A stretch of 64,000 nucleotides of DNA from Bradyrhizobiaceae bacterium (GTDB lineage Bacteria; Pseudomonadota; Alphaproteobacteria; Rhizobiales; Xanthobacteraceae): positions 1,122,574-1,186,573 of the forward strand of contig CP078014.1 in NCBI GenBank assembly GCA_020544565.1. Reading direction: 5' to 3'. Of this stretch, positions 1 to 13,100 are shown piece by piece (position 1 is the first letter of the stretch; the number at the start of each line of letters is the position of its first letter). The translations under genes were made by a program, and so were the position numbers. A model generated the notes under the pieces. It searched no databases. It was not told the origin of the DNA and saw nothing but the letters and a program-made list of their open reading frames with translations.

Positions 1-1
1 C

Positions 2-133
2 GCCAACGGCTGCCTGCGCTGGAACTGGCAGCAGCACAGCTGGTACGATTACTGCGCGACGCCGGTCTATCCATGGGCTTACATGTATCCGCGCAGCCGC
101 CGCGATACCGTGGTGGTGCGGACGCGGGGATAA
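2..133 (+). CDS. C-terminal end of a small exported-type protein (5' end outside window)
   Basis: The second frame is open from the left edge to a TAA at 131-133 and encodes 43 residues rich in Trp, Tyr and Cys, ending in a basic tail (RSRRDTVVVRTRG). The aromatic and Cys-rich composition is typical of small secreted proteins of this group, and it is far more protein-like than the overlapping frame starting at 73. No family is recognisable from so short a fragment. Most of the gene lies outside the window. Confidence 0.55.
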   Translation, partial: ANGCLRWNWQQHSWYDYCATPVYPWAYMYPRSRRDTVVVRTRG

Positions 134-240
134 CGGCAGATCCCTTGCTTCGGATCGACAGCCGCCGCCGACCCTGCTCCCGGGTCGGGGAGGGTGATCG
201 CGTCCCCGAAGAGTTTGTGCCGTTAAAATTCGGCGCTGTG

Positions 241-279
241 AAAAAGTTCAGCCGGGCCGCTGGTAAGCGCCCGGCTGAA
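241..279 (-). terminator. Rho-independent terminator of the 309-686 gene
   Basis: A perfect 11-bp inverted repeat (247-257 with 269-279, 11-nt loop) reads on the minus strand as a GC-rich stem followed at once by CTTTTT (241-246). It lies about 30 bp past the stop codon of the minus-strand secreted protein, as expected for an intrinsic terminator. Confidence 0.75.
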
Positions 280-308
280 TGCGTTCTGGGTTGATGCGTT
301 CGCGCCCG

Positions 309-686
309 TTATGACGGCGAGATGGTGCAGGCCACCTGCTGATGCTTGCCGAAATTGAGCAGGGCCTGATCCCGGAAACCGTCGAGCCAGATGCCCCGGC
401 CGGCGTAGCGGTAGCCCACCCCCATCGGCACCAGGCGAACGTGGGATGAATGGGTGCCGGTTGAAAGCGAGGCGGTGACGATGTCGCCCGCGATGCTGAC
501 GGCGATCGGGCACAGCGCATACTGGCGGCCGTTCTCGCACATGAGCACCAGCTCCGCGCATCCGCCGGACACCGAGGCCAGCGGCGCCTTCAGCGCCATG
601 TCAGCCGCGTTCGCTGGCTGGGAAGACAGGGCCGCAATCGAGGCCAGCACAGCGCCGGCGGCAAATGCCTTGAAAGTGCCAATCAT
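309..686 (-). CDS. Hypothetical secreted protein, 125 aa
   Basis: The protein starts with a signal peptide: hydrophobic residues about 8-25 ending in a PANA-A cleavage-like site. The mature part is about 95 residues and contains four cysteines (in GGCAEL, LMCENG, ALCPI and VACT), so two disulfides in the periplasm are plausible. I recognise no family. The ATG at 684-686 is preferred over the in-frame GTG at 693-695 because GGGG lies about 10 nt upstream of it. The gene stands alone, with a strong terminator behind it and about 480 bp of non-coding sequence before it. Confidence 0.7.
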   Translation of the reverse strand: MIGTFKAFAAGAVLASIAALSSQPANAADMALKAPLASVSGGCAELVLMCENGRQYALCPIAVSIAGDIVTASLSTGTHSSHVRLVPMGVGYRYAGRGIWLDGFRDQALLNFGKHQQVACTISPS

Positions 687-695
687 GAAATCCAC

Positions 696-1171
696 CCCAA
701 ACCGATAAAATTGGATTCAGATCAAAATATTCGAACCGGGTCAATGAGGGCAGGCCGCCGCGAAGGCTGGTTATCGCCCGGCCGATGCACTCCGGCGCCT
801 GCTGTAGCAAGGCGGCAACAACTTCAATCGTGGCGGACCAGGCCGGTCGGATGACGCGGGCGCGGATTAAATTATCTTAAGGGGGCGTGATGGTCCCGGG
901 GGCATTTGGGCAATCGTGAGCCCCGCTTTGCCCGCATAGCTTGAATTAAGAGCCTGAATTGACGCGGCGATTTTCGTCGGCCTGACCCGCGGCTGCCGTC
1001 CCACGCCTTAATTTTTGGCCGCTCTTCCTCTTTACCACAATTGGATGGAAACCATTGATTAACCATGGGCTTTGTTGACGGCAGCATCCGGTTAAGAATA
1101 GCTTAAAGCTCAAATTTTCAGTTGTTTCGCAACAAAATCGATTGATAGGACGAAAGTCCGCGGAGGATACG
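696..1171 (+). promoter_or_regulatory. Intergenic region and presumed promoter of the giant adhesin
   Basis: No convincing gene lies in these 476 bases. The stretch at 1080-1142 is markedly AT-rich for this genome and is the likely promoter and 5' leader of the adhesin. It contains two small hairpins: GTTG/CAAC at 1121-1133 and GGAC-GAAA-GTCC at 1148-1159. The second sits directly before the GGAGGA ribosome-binding site at 1162-1167. I could not assign -35 and -10 boxes with confidence. Confidence 0.4.
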
Positions 1172-4100
1172 ATGAATCAGCACGTTCAGATTGCTCAGGC
1201 TGGCAATGCGTCCGCTTCCAACACCAGCGCTCCCGTGCGGATTTATACGATGACCAAGCCGCTAACCGATCAGGCGGTGGTCATCAACCTCGGTTACAAT
1301 CAAAAGACGAAGATCGATTTCACAGCCATTGCCAACGAGAAAGTCACTCTCGTTCACATCGGCGAAAAGCTCATCGTCCTGTTCGACAACCACTCCACGG
1401 TGACTGTCGAGCCTTTCTTCGATTCGCGCAACGATCCGCTGAACAACGTGACGGTCGAGATCGCGCCCGGCCGTGACGTGTCGGGCAGCGAGTTCGCCAG
1501 CCTGTTTCCGATCACCACCGATCAGTCGGTTCTGCCGGCTGCGGGCGACGGCAACAGCCAGGCCAGCGGTGCTCACTTCAGCGATCCGTCGGTCGATCCG
1601 CTCGGCATCGGCAATCCGCTGCCGCTTCTCGGCCAGGAAGAGCTCGGCAACTGGGTTGCCGAATTGCCGCCCACCGGCACGCTGCCGGGGGAAGAGGTCA
1701 ACCATATTCCGACGATCGATAGCATCCCGGGGGTGGGCGGCTCCGAGACGACGGTTTACGAGGCAGGACTTGCGGCGCGCACCGTTGGCGGCACGGCCGA
1801 GCCTGCGGGCTCGCACGAGAGTGACGTTGCCGATCCGGTGAAGGCGGACGGCACGATCGGCTTCACCTCGATCGATGGCGTGTCCTCGGTCAAATTGAAC
1901 GGCACCGCGTTGTCGAACGACCCGACCACTCCGACGGACGTCGCCGACGGCACCACCGGCACGCTGCATGCCTTTTACGAGTTCAATCCCGCGACCGGCG
2001 CGGGCGTGATCCACTACACCTATACGCTGACGGACAACACGCTGGTCGACCCTTCGGAACGGCCGGTCACGGTCGAAGTGACCGACACCGATGGCGACAC
2101 GGCCACTGGCACATTGACGATCACTGTCGTGGACGACGCACCGACGGCAAACCCGGATGATCTGACGATTGCGCCGGCGAACTTCGATGGCCACAGCGGC
2201 AACGTCATCACCGGTGAGAACGAAGATTCCGCGTCCGGCGCTGACGTGAAGGGCGCGGACGGGGCAAGCGTGACGCATGTCGTCGGCTATAACGGCGCCG
2301 AGGCGGATGTGACGGGTGCCGGGACGACGATTGCGGGCCAGTACGGCACGCTGGTGATCAAGTCGGACGGCAGCTACACCTACACCCGCGACGCCGCCAC
2401 GCCGGGCGGCAAGGACGACGTGTTCACCTACACGCTGACGGACGGCGACGGCGACCAGTCGCCGACCACCCTGACGATCCATATCGGCAATGCGGATGTA
2501 ACGCTGGGGACGCCTGCTACGGGTCCGGGCGTTGACACGGTGTACGAGGCCGGCCTGACCGACGGGTCGCAACAGGGCGCGACGAACACGGTTGCGAGCG
2601 GCACGATCGCGGTGACCGCGCCCGACGGCATTGCCTCGATCACCGTCGAAGGCGAGACGGTTTTGCTCAATGGCGACCACACGGCCATCACGGACGGCTC
2701 CCGCGGCAGCCTGGAGGTGTGGTGGAACGGGACGGCGATCGAGTACAAATACACGCTGACGGACAACTTCCTCGAGACGCCGGCCGCCGATGACGGGCAG
2801 ACCGTCGAGGCGTCCCCGACATTTGTGCTTGTCGTGAACGATCTGGATACCGGCTCGGCCAACGGCACGCTGGTCATCAACATCGTGGACGACAAGGCGT
2901 TTGCCCATGCGGACGATCTGACGATTGCGCCGGCGAACTTCGATGGCCACAGCGGCAACGTCATCACCGGTGAGAACGAAGATTCCGCGTCCGGCGCTGA
3001 CGTGAAGGGCGCGGACGGGGCAAGCGTGACGCATGTCGTCGGCTATAACGGCGCCGAGGCGGATGTGACGGGTGCCGGGACGACGATTGCGGGCCAGTAC
3101 GGCACGCTGGTGATCAAGTCGGACGGCAGCTACACCTACACCCGCGACGCCGCCACGCCGGGCGGCAAGGACGACGTGTTCACCTACACGCTGACGGACG
3201 GCGACGGCGACCAGTCGCCGACCACCCTGACGATCCATATCGGCGATTCCACCCCGCAGATCGGCGGACTGACGCCGGCGCTGGAGGGCGGCGACGCCAC
3301 GGTTTACGAGGCGAACCTGCCGGCGCGCACGATTCCCGCCAACGAGCCCACAGGCTCGAACGGGCTGAGCGTTCCTGACGCGACGAGCGGGGACTTCACG
3401 ATCACCTCGCCGGACGGGGTGAAGTCGCTGACGATCGGAGGTACGACATTCATCACCGACGGCGTGTTCACAGCCGGGTCGGTCACGACGCCGGAAGGCA
3501 ACACGCTGGAGATCACGAACTTTGATCCTTCAACCGGCAAGGTGAGCTACACCTATACGCTGGTCGACAACGAGAACCATACCGATGGCGCCGGCAACAA
3601 TGATCTGTTCGACAACATCGCCATAGAACTAACGGATCAGGACAACGAGACTACGCCCGGCACGTTGTCGATCAGGATCGTGGACGACGTTCCGACGGCC
3701 AACGCCGATATCGATAGCGCATCGGCGACGACGGATCACAACGCCAATATCGCGACCGGCAACGTGATGACCGGTAATGATGTCGCGGGCGGCGATGCCA
3801 ACAATACCGATGGCGTCAAGGATGTTCAGGGTGCGGATGGTGCTGTCGTGGCGGGCGTTGCCGCCGGCAACACCGGCCAGAACCTGGACGATGCGGCATC
3901 GGGCAATACGGCAACGGTTGGCGTGACGATTCATGGCACCTATGGCGACCTCGTGATCGACGCCAATGGCGACTATCATTATACGGTCCGCACGAGTGAC
4001 CAGAATGTCGTCGCTCTCGGAGCGAATGATCACGACACCGATGTTTTCACCTATACCATCAAGGACGGCGATGGTGACCTGGCGCACACCACCATCACGT

Positions 4101-7100
4101 TCACGGTGAACGGCGTTGATAACGCTCCGGATATTTCAGCGACCAAAGTCGTAGTGTCCGAAGAAGGATTGCCGCACGGTATCCAGGATTCGGTTGGCGT
4201 GTCCGACACCACCAACAGCAAAACGGCGTCCGGTCAGGTCACGGTCACCGACCCTGACGCCGGTGATACGCAATCGTTTGCTCTGACCACCAATGGCGCC
4301 CCAACAGGGCTCACCAGTGGCGGTGTCCCGGTCGAATGGGCGATGGACGGAACCGATCTTGTGGGGTCGGCAGGCTCTGTGGAAGTCGTCCGCGTTCACA
4401 TCGATGCTTCGACCGGCGCGTACGACGTGACGCTGTCCGGTCCGCTCGACCACGCCGTGCACGCGCCTGATGTCGCCGAAACCGCGGCGGCGCAGGAAGA
4501 TGTGCTCAGTTTCGACATTCCGGTTGTGGTGACCTCCGGGCCGGCGACATTGTCGACGTCGTTCACGGTGAGCGTCGAGGACGACAGTCCGACGATCGTG
4601 GCCTTGCCTGTGGGCAGCGCCTCGACCTCCGTCGATTATGACTACTTCGGTTTGCACGCGGGCAATGTCACTTATCGTGGCCTCTATACGGATTCCGAGC
4701 ACGACATTCTGCTGAGCGCCACCCGAAACGGGCAGTCTTCGACCGTCAACACGAACGATCACGATATCGGCGTGAATGACGGTCAGGGGATGTCTCCGCA
4801 GGAAATTCTCACAGTCGATTTTGTCACCGGCCTGGTGACCAACGGCAACAGCCAGACCAACTCCGGTCACTACGACGTCAATACAGCGACCTTTGATCTG
4901 CTCATCAGCGGGAATCCGAACCGCACCGGGGTGGTGTTCATCGAAGCGAAGGAGGGGGCGTCCGATGTGACCGATCTCACCTTCAAGGTGAACGATGTGA
5001 CCGTCACCGCGCAGGCGGTTTATGTCGGTGGCGAGCTGACCGGATATGTGCTGGGCGGTTTGCATAGCGGCGATTCCGTCACTGTTTCAGCCAATAACGG
5101 CGCGGTCTTCAACCAGCTCAACATTTCCAATTACAGCGGCATTGCATTCGATTCCGATGGCAACGGCACTGCGGATACAACGCTGAACGGTTACGACAAT
5201 TTCAAGATCAGCGGCATTGGAGCCTCGGGAACTGTCCAGACACCGCTTGTTCTACAGGTCGTTCATGATGAAACCGCGGGCGTCAACCCCGGGTCGGATC
5301 CCAATCCCGCCGACGACACGTCGGCGCTTCCGCCAGCGGAGCTGACAACGGCCCTCAGCGGCCTTTCTGTGATTGGCTATGCGGTTTCGACCGTTGCCGT
5401 GTCGGGGCTGTTTTCCGGTGCCTATGGTGCGGATGGTCCTGGCAACGTCAGCTATCAGTTGACGGGGACTGGCGGAGCCTCGCTGAACGGCGCCGACAGC
5501 GGCCTGACAACGCTCAACGGCGATCCCATCACGTTGCTGGTTCAGGGCAATGTGGTCTTCGGCGTCGACGCGACCGATCCGGGTAACGTGATCAAGGTAT
5601 TCGCCCTCCAGATCGATCCCGCCACCGGCCAGCTTTGGGTCGCCCAGATGGCGCCCATCCACGATACATTGGCGGGCAACACCGATGCCGCCTATGACCA
5701 TCAGGTCAACATCGCGAACGGTCTGCTGCATGTGCAGGCGACCATCACCGACGGCGACAGTGATCAGGCCTCGGCCGTTTCCGCCATTCCGGTTGTTGTC
5801 GGCTTCCAGGACGATGGCCCGCATGCGCATGCGGATAGCGCGACGCAGAGTTCGGAGAATGCGGCGGTCACGATTGACGTGTTCGCCAACGACGTTGCCG
5901 GTGCGGACGGGGTTGACCTGTCGCAGGCCGGCGGCAAGGTGACGCTGGTTGCGGGTTCGCTGTCGGACGCTGGCGGTTCGGTCGTCTATGACGGCGCGGG
6001 CAAGTTCACCTATACGCCGTCTGCGGGCAAGGACGGGACGGTGACGTTCCAGTACCAGATCGTCGACGGCGACGGCGATCCGTCGACGGCGACGGTGACG
6101 ATCACGCTGAAGGACGACTCGACGCCGACGATCGAGATCGGGGCGGGTTCGGACACGAGCGTGAACGAGGCGGGTCTTCCGGCGCGCAATGGGGAGCCTG
6201 CGGGTTCGGGCGAGATCGCCGACGGCAACGGCGCCGACAACTCCGACCCGAGCGAGACGGCGACGGGATCGTTCACCATCACGACGGGCGGCGACACGAT
6301 CGGCCATCTGTATGTGACGGACAAGGACAATCAGCAGATCGACGTGTCGAATGCCGGCACGACGGGCATCGTGGTGCAGGGCCTTTACGGCGAGCTGACG
6401 GTTTACGGCACGGCGGCGGCGAACGACTTCACCTACTCCTACACGCTGAAGGACAACACTGCGGGCGACACGACCAAGGAGACCTTCGCGGTCCAGGTGG
6501 TGGATTCGGACGGCGACCCCAAGGCCACGACGCTGACGATCGACATCGTCGACGACGCACCGAAGGCGCATGCGGATAGCGCGACGCAGAGTTCGGAGAA
6601 TGCGGCGGTCACGATTGACGTGTTCGCCAACGACGTTGCCGGTGCGGACGGGGTTGACCTGTCGCAGGCCGGCGGCAAGGTGACGCTGGTTGCGGGTTCG
6701 CTGTCGGACGCTGGCGGTTCGGTCGTCTATGACGGCGCGGGCAAGTTCACCTATACGCCGTCTGCGGGCAAGGACGGGACGGTGACGTTCCAGTACCAGA
6801 TCGTCGACGGCGACGGCGATCCGTCGACGGCGACGGTGACGATCACGCTGAAGGACGACTCGACGCCGACGATCGAGATCGGGGCGGGTTCGGACACGAG
6901 CGTGAACGAGGCGGGTCTTCCGGCGCGCAATGGGGAGCCTGCGGGTTCGGGCGAGATCGCCGACGGCAACGGCGCCGACAACTCCGACCCGAGCGAGACG
7001 GCGACGGGATCGTTCACCATCACGACGGGCGGCGACACGATCGGCCATCTGTATGTGACGGACAAGGACAATCAGCAGATCGACGTGTCGAATGCCGGCA

Positions 7101-10100
7101 CGACGGGCATCGTGGTGCAGGGCCTTTACGGCGAGCTGACGGTTTACGGCACGGCGGCGGCGAACGACTTCACCTACTCCTACACGCTGAAGGACAACAC
7201 TGCGGGCGACACGACCAAGGAGACCTTCGCGGTCCAGGTGGTGGATTCGGACGGCGACCCCAAGGCCACGACGCTGACGATCGACATCGTCGACGACGCA
7301 CCGAAGGCGCATGCGGATAGCGCGACGCAGAGTTCGGAGAATGCGGCGGTCACGATTGACGTGTTCGCCAACGACGTTGCCGGTGCGGACGGGGTTGACC
7401 TGTCGCAGGCCGGCGGCAAGGTGACGCTGGTTGCGGGTTCGCTGTCGGACGCTGGCGGTTCGGTCGTCTATGACGGCGCGGGCAAGTTCACCTATACGCC
7501 GTCTGCGGGCAAGGACGGGACGGTGACGTTCCAGTACCAGATCGTCGACGGCGACGGCGATCCGTCGACGGCGACGGTGACGATCACGCTGAAGGACGAC
7601 TCGACGCCGACGATCGAGATCGGGGCGGGTTCGGACACGAGCGTGAACGAGGCGGGTCTTCCGGCGCGCAATGGGGAGCCTGCGGGTTCGGGCGAGATCG
7701 CCGACGGCAACGGCGCCGACAACTCCGACCCGAGCGAGACGGCGACGGGATCGTTCACCATCACGACGGGCGGCGACACGATCGGCCATCTGTATGTGAC
7801 GGACAAGGACAATCAGCAGATCGACGTGTCGAATGCCGGCACGACGGGCATCGTGGTGCAGGGCCTTTACGGCGAGCTGACGGTTTACGGCACGGCGGCG
7901 GCGAACGACTTCACCTACTCCTACACGCTGAAGGACAACACTGCGGGCGACACGACCAAGGAGACCTTCGCGGTCCAGGTGGTGGATTCGGACGGCGACC
8001 CCAAGGCCACGACGCTGACGATCGACATCGTCGACGACGCACCGAAGGCGCATGCGGATAGCGCGACGCAGAGTTCGGAGAATGCGGCGGTCACGATTGA
8101 CGTGTTCGCCAACGACGTTGCCGGTGCGGACGGGGTTGACCTGTCGCAGGCCGGCGGCAAGGTGACGCTGGTTGCGGGTTCGCTGTCGGACGCTGGCGGT
8201 TCGGTCGTCTATGACGGCGCGGGCAAGTTCACCTATACGCCGTCTGCGGGCAAGGACGGGACGGTGACGTTCCAGTACCAGATCGTCGACGGCGACGGCG
8301 ATCCGTCGACGGCGACGGTGACGATCACGCTGAAGGACGACTCGACGCCGACGATCGAGATCGGGGCGGGTTCGGACACGAGCGTGAACGAGGCGGGTCT
8401 TCCGGCGCGCAATGGGGAGCCTGCGGGTTCGGGCGAGATCGCCGACGGCAACGGCGCCGACAACTCCGACCCGAGCGAGACGGCGACGGGATCGTTCACC
8501 ATCACGACGGGCGGCGACACGATCGGCCATCTGTATGTGACGGACAAGGACAATCAGCAGATCGACGTGTCGAATGCCGGCACGACGGGCATCGTGGTGC
8601 AGGGCCTTTACGGCGAGCTGACGGTTTACGGCACGGCGGCGGCGAACGACTTCACCTACTCCTACACGCTGAAGGACAACACTGCGGGCGACACGACCAA
8701 GGAGACCTTCGCGGTCCAGGTGGTGGATTCGGACGGCGACCCCAAGGCCACGACGCTGACGATCGACATCGTCGACGACGCACCGAAGGCGCATGCGGAT
8801 AGCGCGACGCAGAGTTCGGAGAATGCGGCGGTCACGATTGACGTGTTCGCCAACGACGTTGCCGGTGCGGACGGGGTTGACCTGTCGCAGGCCGGCGGCA
8901 AGGTGACGCTGGTTGCGGGTTCGCTGTCGGACGCTGGCGGTTCGGTCGTCTATGACGGCGCGGGCAAGTTCACCTATACGCCGTCTGCGGGCAAGGACGG
9001 GACGGTGACGTTCCAGTACCAGATCGTCGACGGCGACGGCGATCCGTCGACGGCGACGGTGACGATCACGCTGAAGGACGACTCGACGCCGACGATCGAG
9101 ATCGGGGCGGGTTCGGACACGAGCGTGAACGAGGCGGGTCTTCCGGCGCGCAATGGGGAGCCTGCGGGTTCGGGCGAGATCGCCGACGGCAACGGCGCCG
9201 ACAACTCCGACCCGAGCGAGACGGCGACGGGATCGTTCACCATCACGACGGGCGGCGACACGATCGGCCATCTGTATGTGACGGACAAGGACAATCAGCA
9301 GATCGACGTGTCGAATGCCGGCACGACGGGCATCGTGGTGCAGGGCCTTTACGGCGAGCTGACGGTTTACGGCACGGCGGCGGCGAACGACTTCACCTAC
9401 TCCTACACGCTGAAGGACAACACTGCGGGCGACACGACCAAGGAGACCTTCGCGGTCCAGGTGGTGGATTCGGACGGCGACCCCAAGGCCACGACGCTGA
9501 CGATCGACATCGTCGACGATGGCCCGAAGGCACATGCGGACAGCAACAGCGTATCGGAAGGCTCGTCGATCAGCGGCGACGTGCTGACGAACGACGTATC
9601 GGGTGCGGACGGCTACAAGGCCGGCGGAGGTGTGACTGGGGTCGCGGCGGGATCGGACACGGACAACCCTGTGAGTGGCGGGCTTGGCGGCGTGGGGATC
9701 GGCGGCACGTACGGCACGCTGGTGCTGAACGCCGACGGCAGCTACACCTACACTGCCCATGCCGTGACGGCCGATGTGGTGGACCACTTCGTCTACACCA
9801 TCACCGACGGCGACGGCGACACCTCGACGACAACGCTGGACATCAGCGTCAAGAATGTCGAGACGCCGCTTCTCATCGTTGGCTCGAAGGATGGTGACAC
9901 GACAGGTCAGACGACCCCTCATGTCGTGCCGAATCCGCAAGGGCCGACCAGTGGTGTGATCCAGGGCGGAGGTGACAACGATACGCTTATCGGCGATCCG
10001 GGCGCTGTCACCATCACGAAGGGGCAGTCAGCGAATGTCGTGCTGGTGCTGGACAGCTCCGGTAGCATGAGCGACGACATCTCGTTCGGGGGATCTACAA

Positions 10101-13100
10101 TCAGCCGCATGCAGGCGCTGAAAAATGGCGTCAATGCGCTGATCGAGCAACTGGCCAATTCCGGCGCGGAAAACATCCGGATCACGGTAATCGATTTCGC
10201 CAGCAACGCCACCAATCTCGGCACGTTCGATCTGATCGTGAACGGTGAGAAGCAGAGTACGACCGCTGCACATACTGCCGTGAACGGTATGAGCGCCAAT
10301 AACAACACGAACTATGAAGCTGGCATTCAGGCCGCTTACAACTGGATTACTGGCAATAGCGGCAATAACGACCTGGCCAATGCCGATATCAACAAGGTTG
10401 TCTTTGTTTCGGATGGCGAACCGCAGGCGTGGATCAACTCGGGTGGCACTGTCAGCACAGGCACTGCAGCTCGCGCGATGCAGGAATTGCTTGGCACTTA
10501 TCCTGGTGGAAGTGGGAATGTCGCGGACAATGTCAACGACGTCGCCAATGTCCTGAATGCCGGCGATCCCGGCCACAAATATACCATCGATGCAATTGGC
10601 ATCGCCGTCGGCGCAACAGCGCTCGGGTACCTGAGTGATGTCGAGGACGGCATTGCCAATGGCGGCACGGGAAGCGCGCTGAACGTGACTTCCGCCGAGC
10701 AACTTGCGAGCGCGCTGTCTGTCCTCGGTGGATCGACGGCTCTCGCCGCCGCGAGCAATGACGTGATCAACGGCGGGGCTGGCAACGACATCATCTTCGG
10801 CGACGTCGTCAACACCGACGCGCTTGCCACCAAGGCGGGATTGTCGGTCGCGGCGGGCTCGGGCTGGTCGGTTTTCCAGATGCTCGAGGGCACTTCTCCC
10901 TCCAGTCCAGCCCTCGTGCCGTATCTCCATGGCGGCGTGTGGGATCGCGCTTCGACCATCGCGTATCTGTCTGATCCGGCTAATCGTTCCGAATTGGCCA
11001 AGGAGAGCGGTCGCAGCGGCGGTAACGACACCATTGATGGGGGTGACGGCAACGACGTCATCTTCGGCCAGGAGGGCAACGACACCATCCACGGCGGCAC
11101 CGGGGACGATATCATCAGCGGCGGCACCGGCGCGGATCAACTGTATGGCGATGCCGGCAACGACACGTTCCTGCTCGCGAATGGCGAGTTCGCCGCCGGC
11201 GAAACCATCAATGGCGGCGCCGATACCGACACCATCGTGTTGACCGAGGCCACCACAGTGGATTTCGGCACCGGCACTGTCACCGGCGTCGAAATCCTCA
11301 CCGGCAGCAGCGGCAACGACGTCGTCACCATGACGGCCCAGCAGCTCATCGGATTTACCGGGATCAATCTCGGCAATGGCTCCGACACGCTGAATATCGT
11401 GGTCAACGGCAACGTCGACCTGTCCGCGAGCACGCTGCCGACGCTTGCAAGTGTGGAGACGCTCACCTTCACCGGCAGCGCCAGCAACGACACACTGACT
11501 TTGAGCGGCGCCCAGTTCGATGCGCTGGTCGCGGCAGGGGCGTCGTTCAACCTCGGGACCGGAACCGCGGACACGATCGTCATCGCCAATGCGACGGCGC
11601 CGATCGATCTGACCGGCGTGACGATGAGCGGTGTGGAAAAATTCCAGACCACCGGGAACGTCAACAACACCGTGACGATGACGGCCCAGCAGTTCCTTGG
11701 GTTCACCGGTGGTATCGACCTCGGGAATGGCACTGACGCGTTGAACGTCGTGGTCAGCGGTACGGTCAACCTGTCCGCAAGCACGCTGCCGACGCTCACG
11801 GGAGTCGAAGCCGTCAACTTCATCGGCAGCGCCGGCGCAGAGGCAATCACCGTGACCGGTGCGCAGCTCAACGCGCTGATTAGTTCGGGTTTGACAATCG
11901 ATCTGGGTAACGGAGCTGACACGCTGGTCCTGACGTCGACGTCGACAGCGCTTAACAACCTCGGCAACCTAAGCCTACAAAACGTGGAAACCATCTCGGC
12001 CGTGGGTGCAGCATCGGCGGTAACGATCGATCTCCACAATCAGTTGGAAGGCTTCAAGATCATTGGCTCCTCCAACGGTGATATTATTATCGGTGGCGCT
12101 GGAAATAACACTCTCAACGGCGGCGCGGGAAATGACACGCTGACCGGTGGCGCAGGGGTAGATCAATTCCGACTCGATACGAGTACCGGCACCGATACGA
12201 TTACGAATTTTGTCAGGGGAACCGACAAGATCGGGTTCCTCGATACGGGAACGACAGGTGGAGGTAGCGTCAACTTCGGAGGCACCATCGGTTCGACCGC
12301 AGGAACGACGTTGGCATTGAGTGATTTCCAGACGCGCACCTCGATTGGCAACATCAATAGCAGCGATGACGCCAAGGTGATTGTCATTACCCAACAACAA
12401 ACTTCAACACAGATCGCGGCAACAACGAACTCTGCAAACAATTCCTATGTCGTGGTTTACAATTCCAGCACCAGTTCCGCCGAGATTTGGTTCGATACGA
12501 ATTGGGGGAACGCCGCAGGCAGGATAAAGATTGCGACGTTGACTGGCGTAAGTGCTTCGGATGTGTCGAATCTTGCCAACACCGACTTTGTGGCGTACAG
12601 CGGCGCAGCCGATCCGCTCGTGCTCGATCTCGATCACAATGGCCTCAGCTTCACCTCGCAGGTCGATGGCGTGCACTTCGACCTGAATGCCGACGGTGTG
12701 ATCGACCAGGTGGCCTGGACCAACAGCCGTGACGGCTTGCTGGCTCTCGATGTGAACGGCAACGGGATCATCGATAACGGCACCGAGCTGTTCACGCCGG
12801 ATTTCGCCGGCGGGCACCACGCCAGCGGGCTGGCCGCGCTTGCCAGCCTCGACAGCAATCATGATGGCGTCATCAACAGCGCCGATCAGGATTTCGCCAA
12901 GCTGGTGGTGTGGCAGGACGCCAACCACGATGGCGTCAGCGACGCGGGCGAACTGCATTCGCTGACCGATCTCGGCATCGCCGAGATCAGCCTCGATGCC
13001 AAGTCGGAGCCGACCTATGTCGATGGCCAGTTGGTGAGCGCGAACGGCACCTTTACTTACGCCGACGGCACCAAGGGCTCTTTCGCCGAAGTCAATTTCG

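Noticed and set aside
1262..3238. 658-codon antisense frame
   Set aside because: Same artefact: it mirrors the adhesin's duplicated 330-bp unit and has no start signal or recognisable domain.
5825..9529. CRISPR array
   Set aside because: The repeats are 741-bp coding units without spacers; no cas genes or short regularly spaced repeats are present anywhere in the window.
5252..9940. 1562-codon open frame antisense to the adhesin repeats
   Set aside because: Its product is an Arg/Val/His-rich repeat with no domain sense. It is open only because the sense strand's high-GC third positions and the repeated unit contain no antisense stop in that frame.
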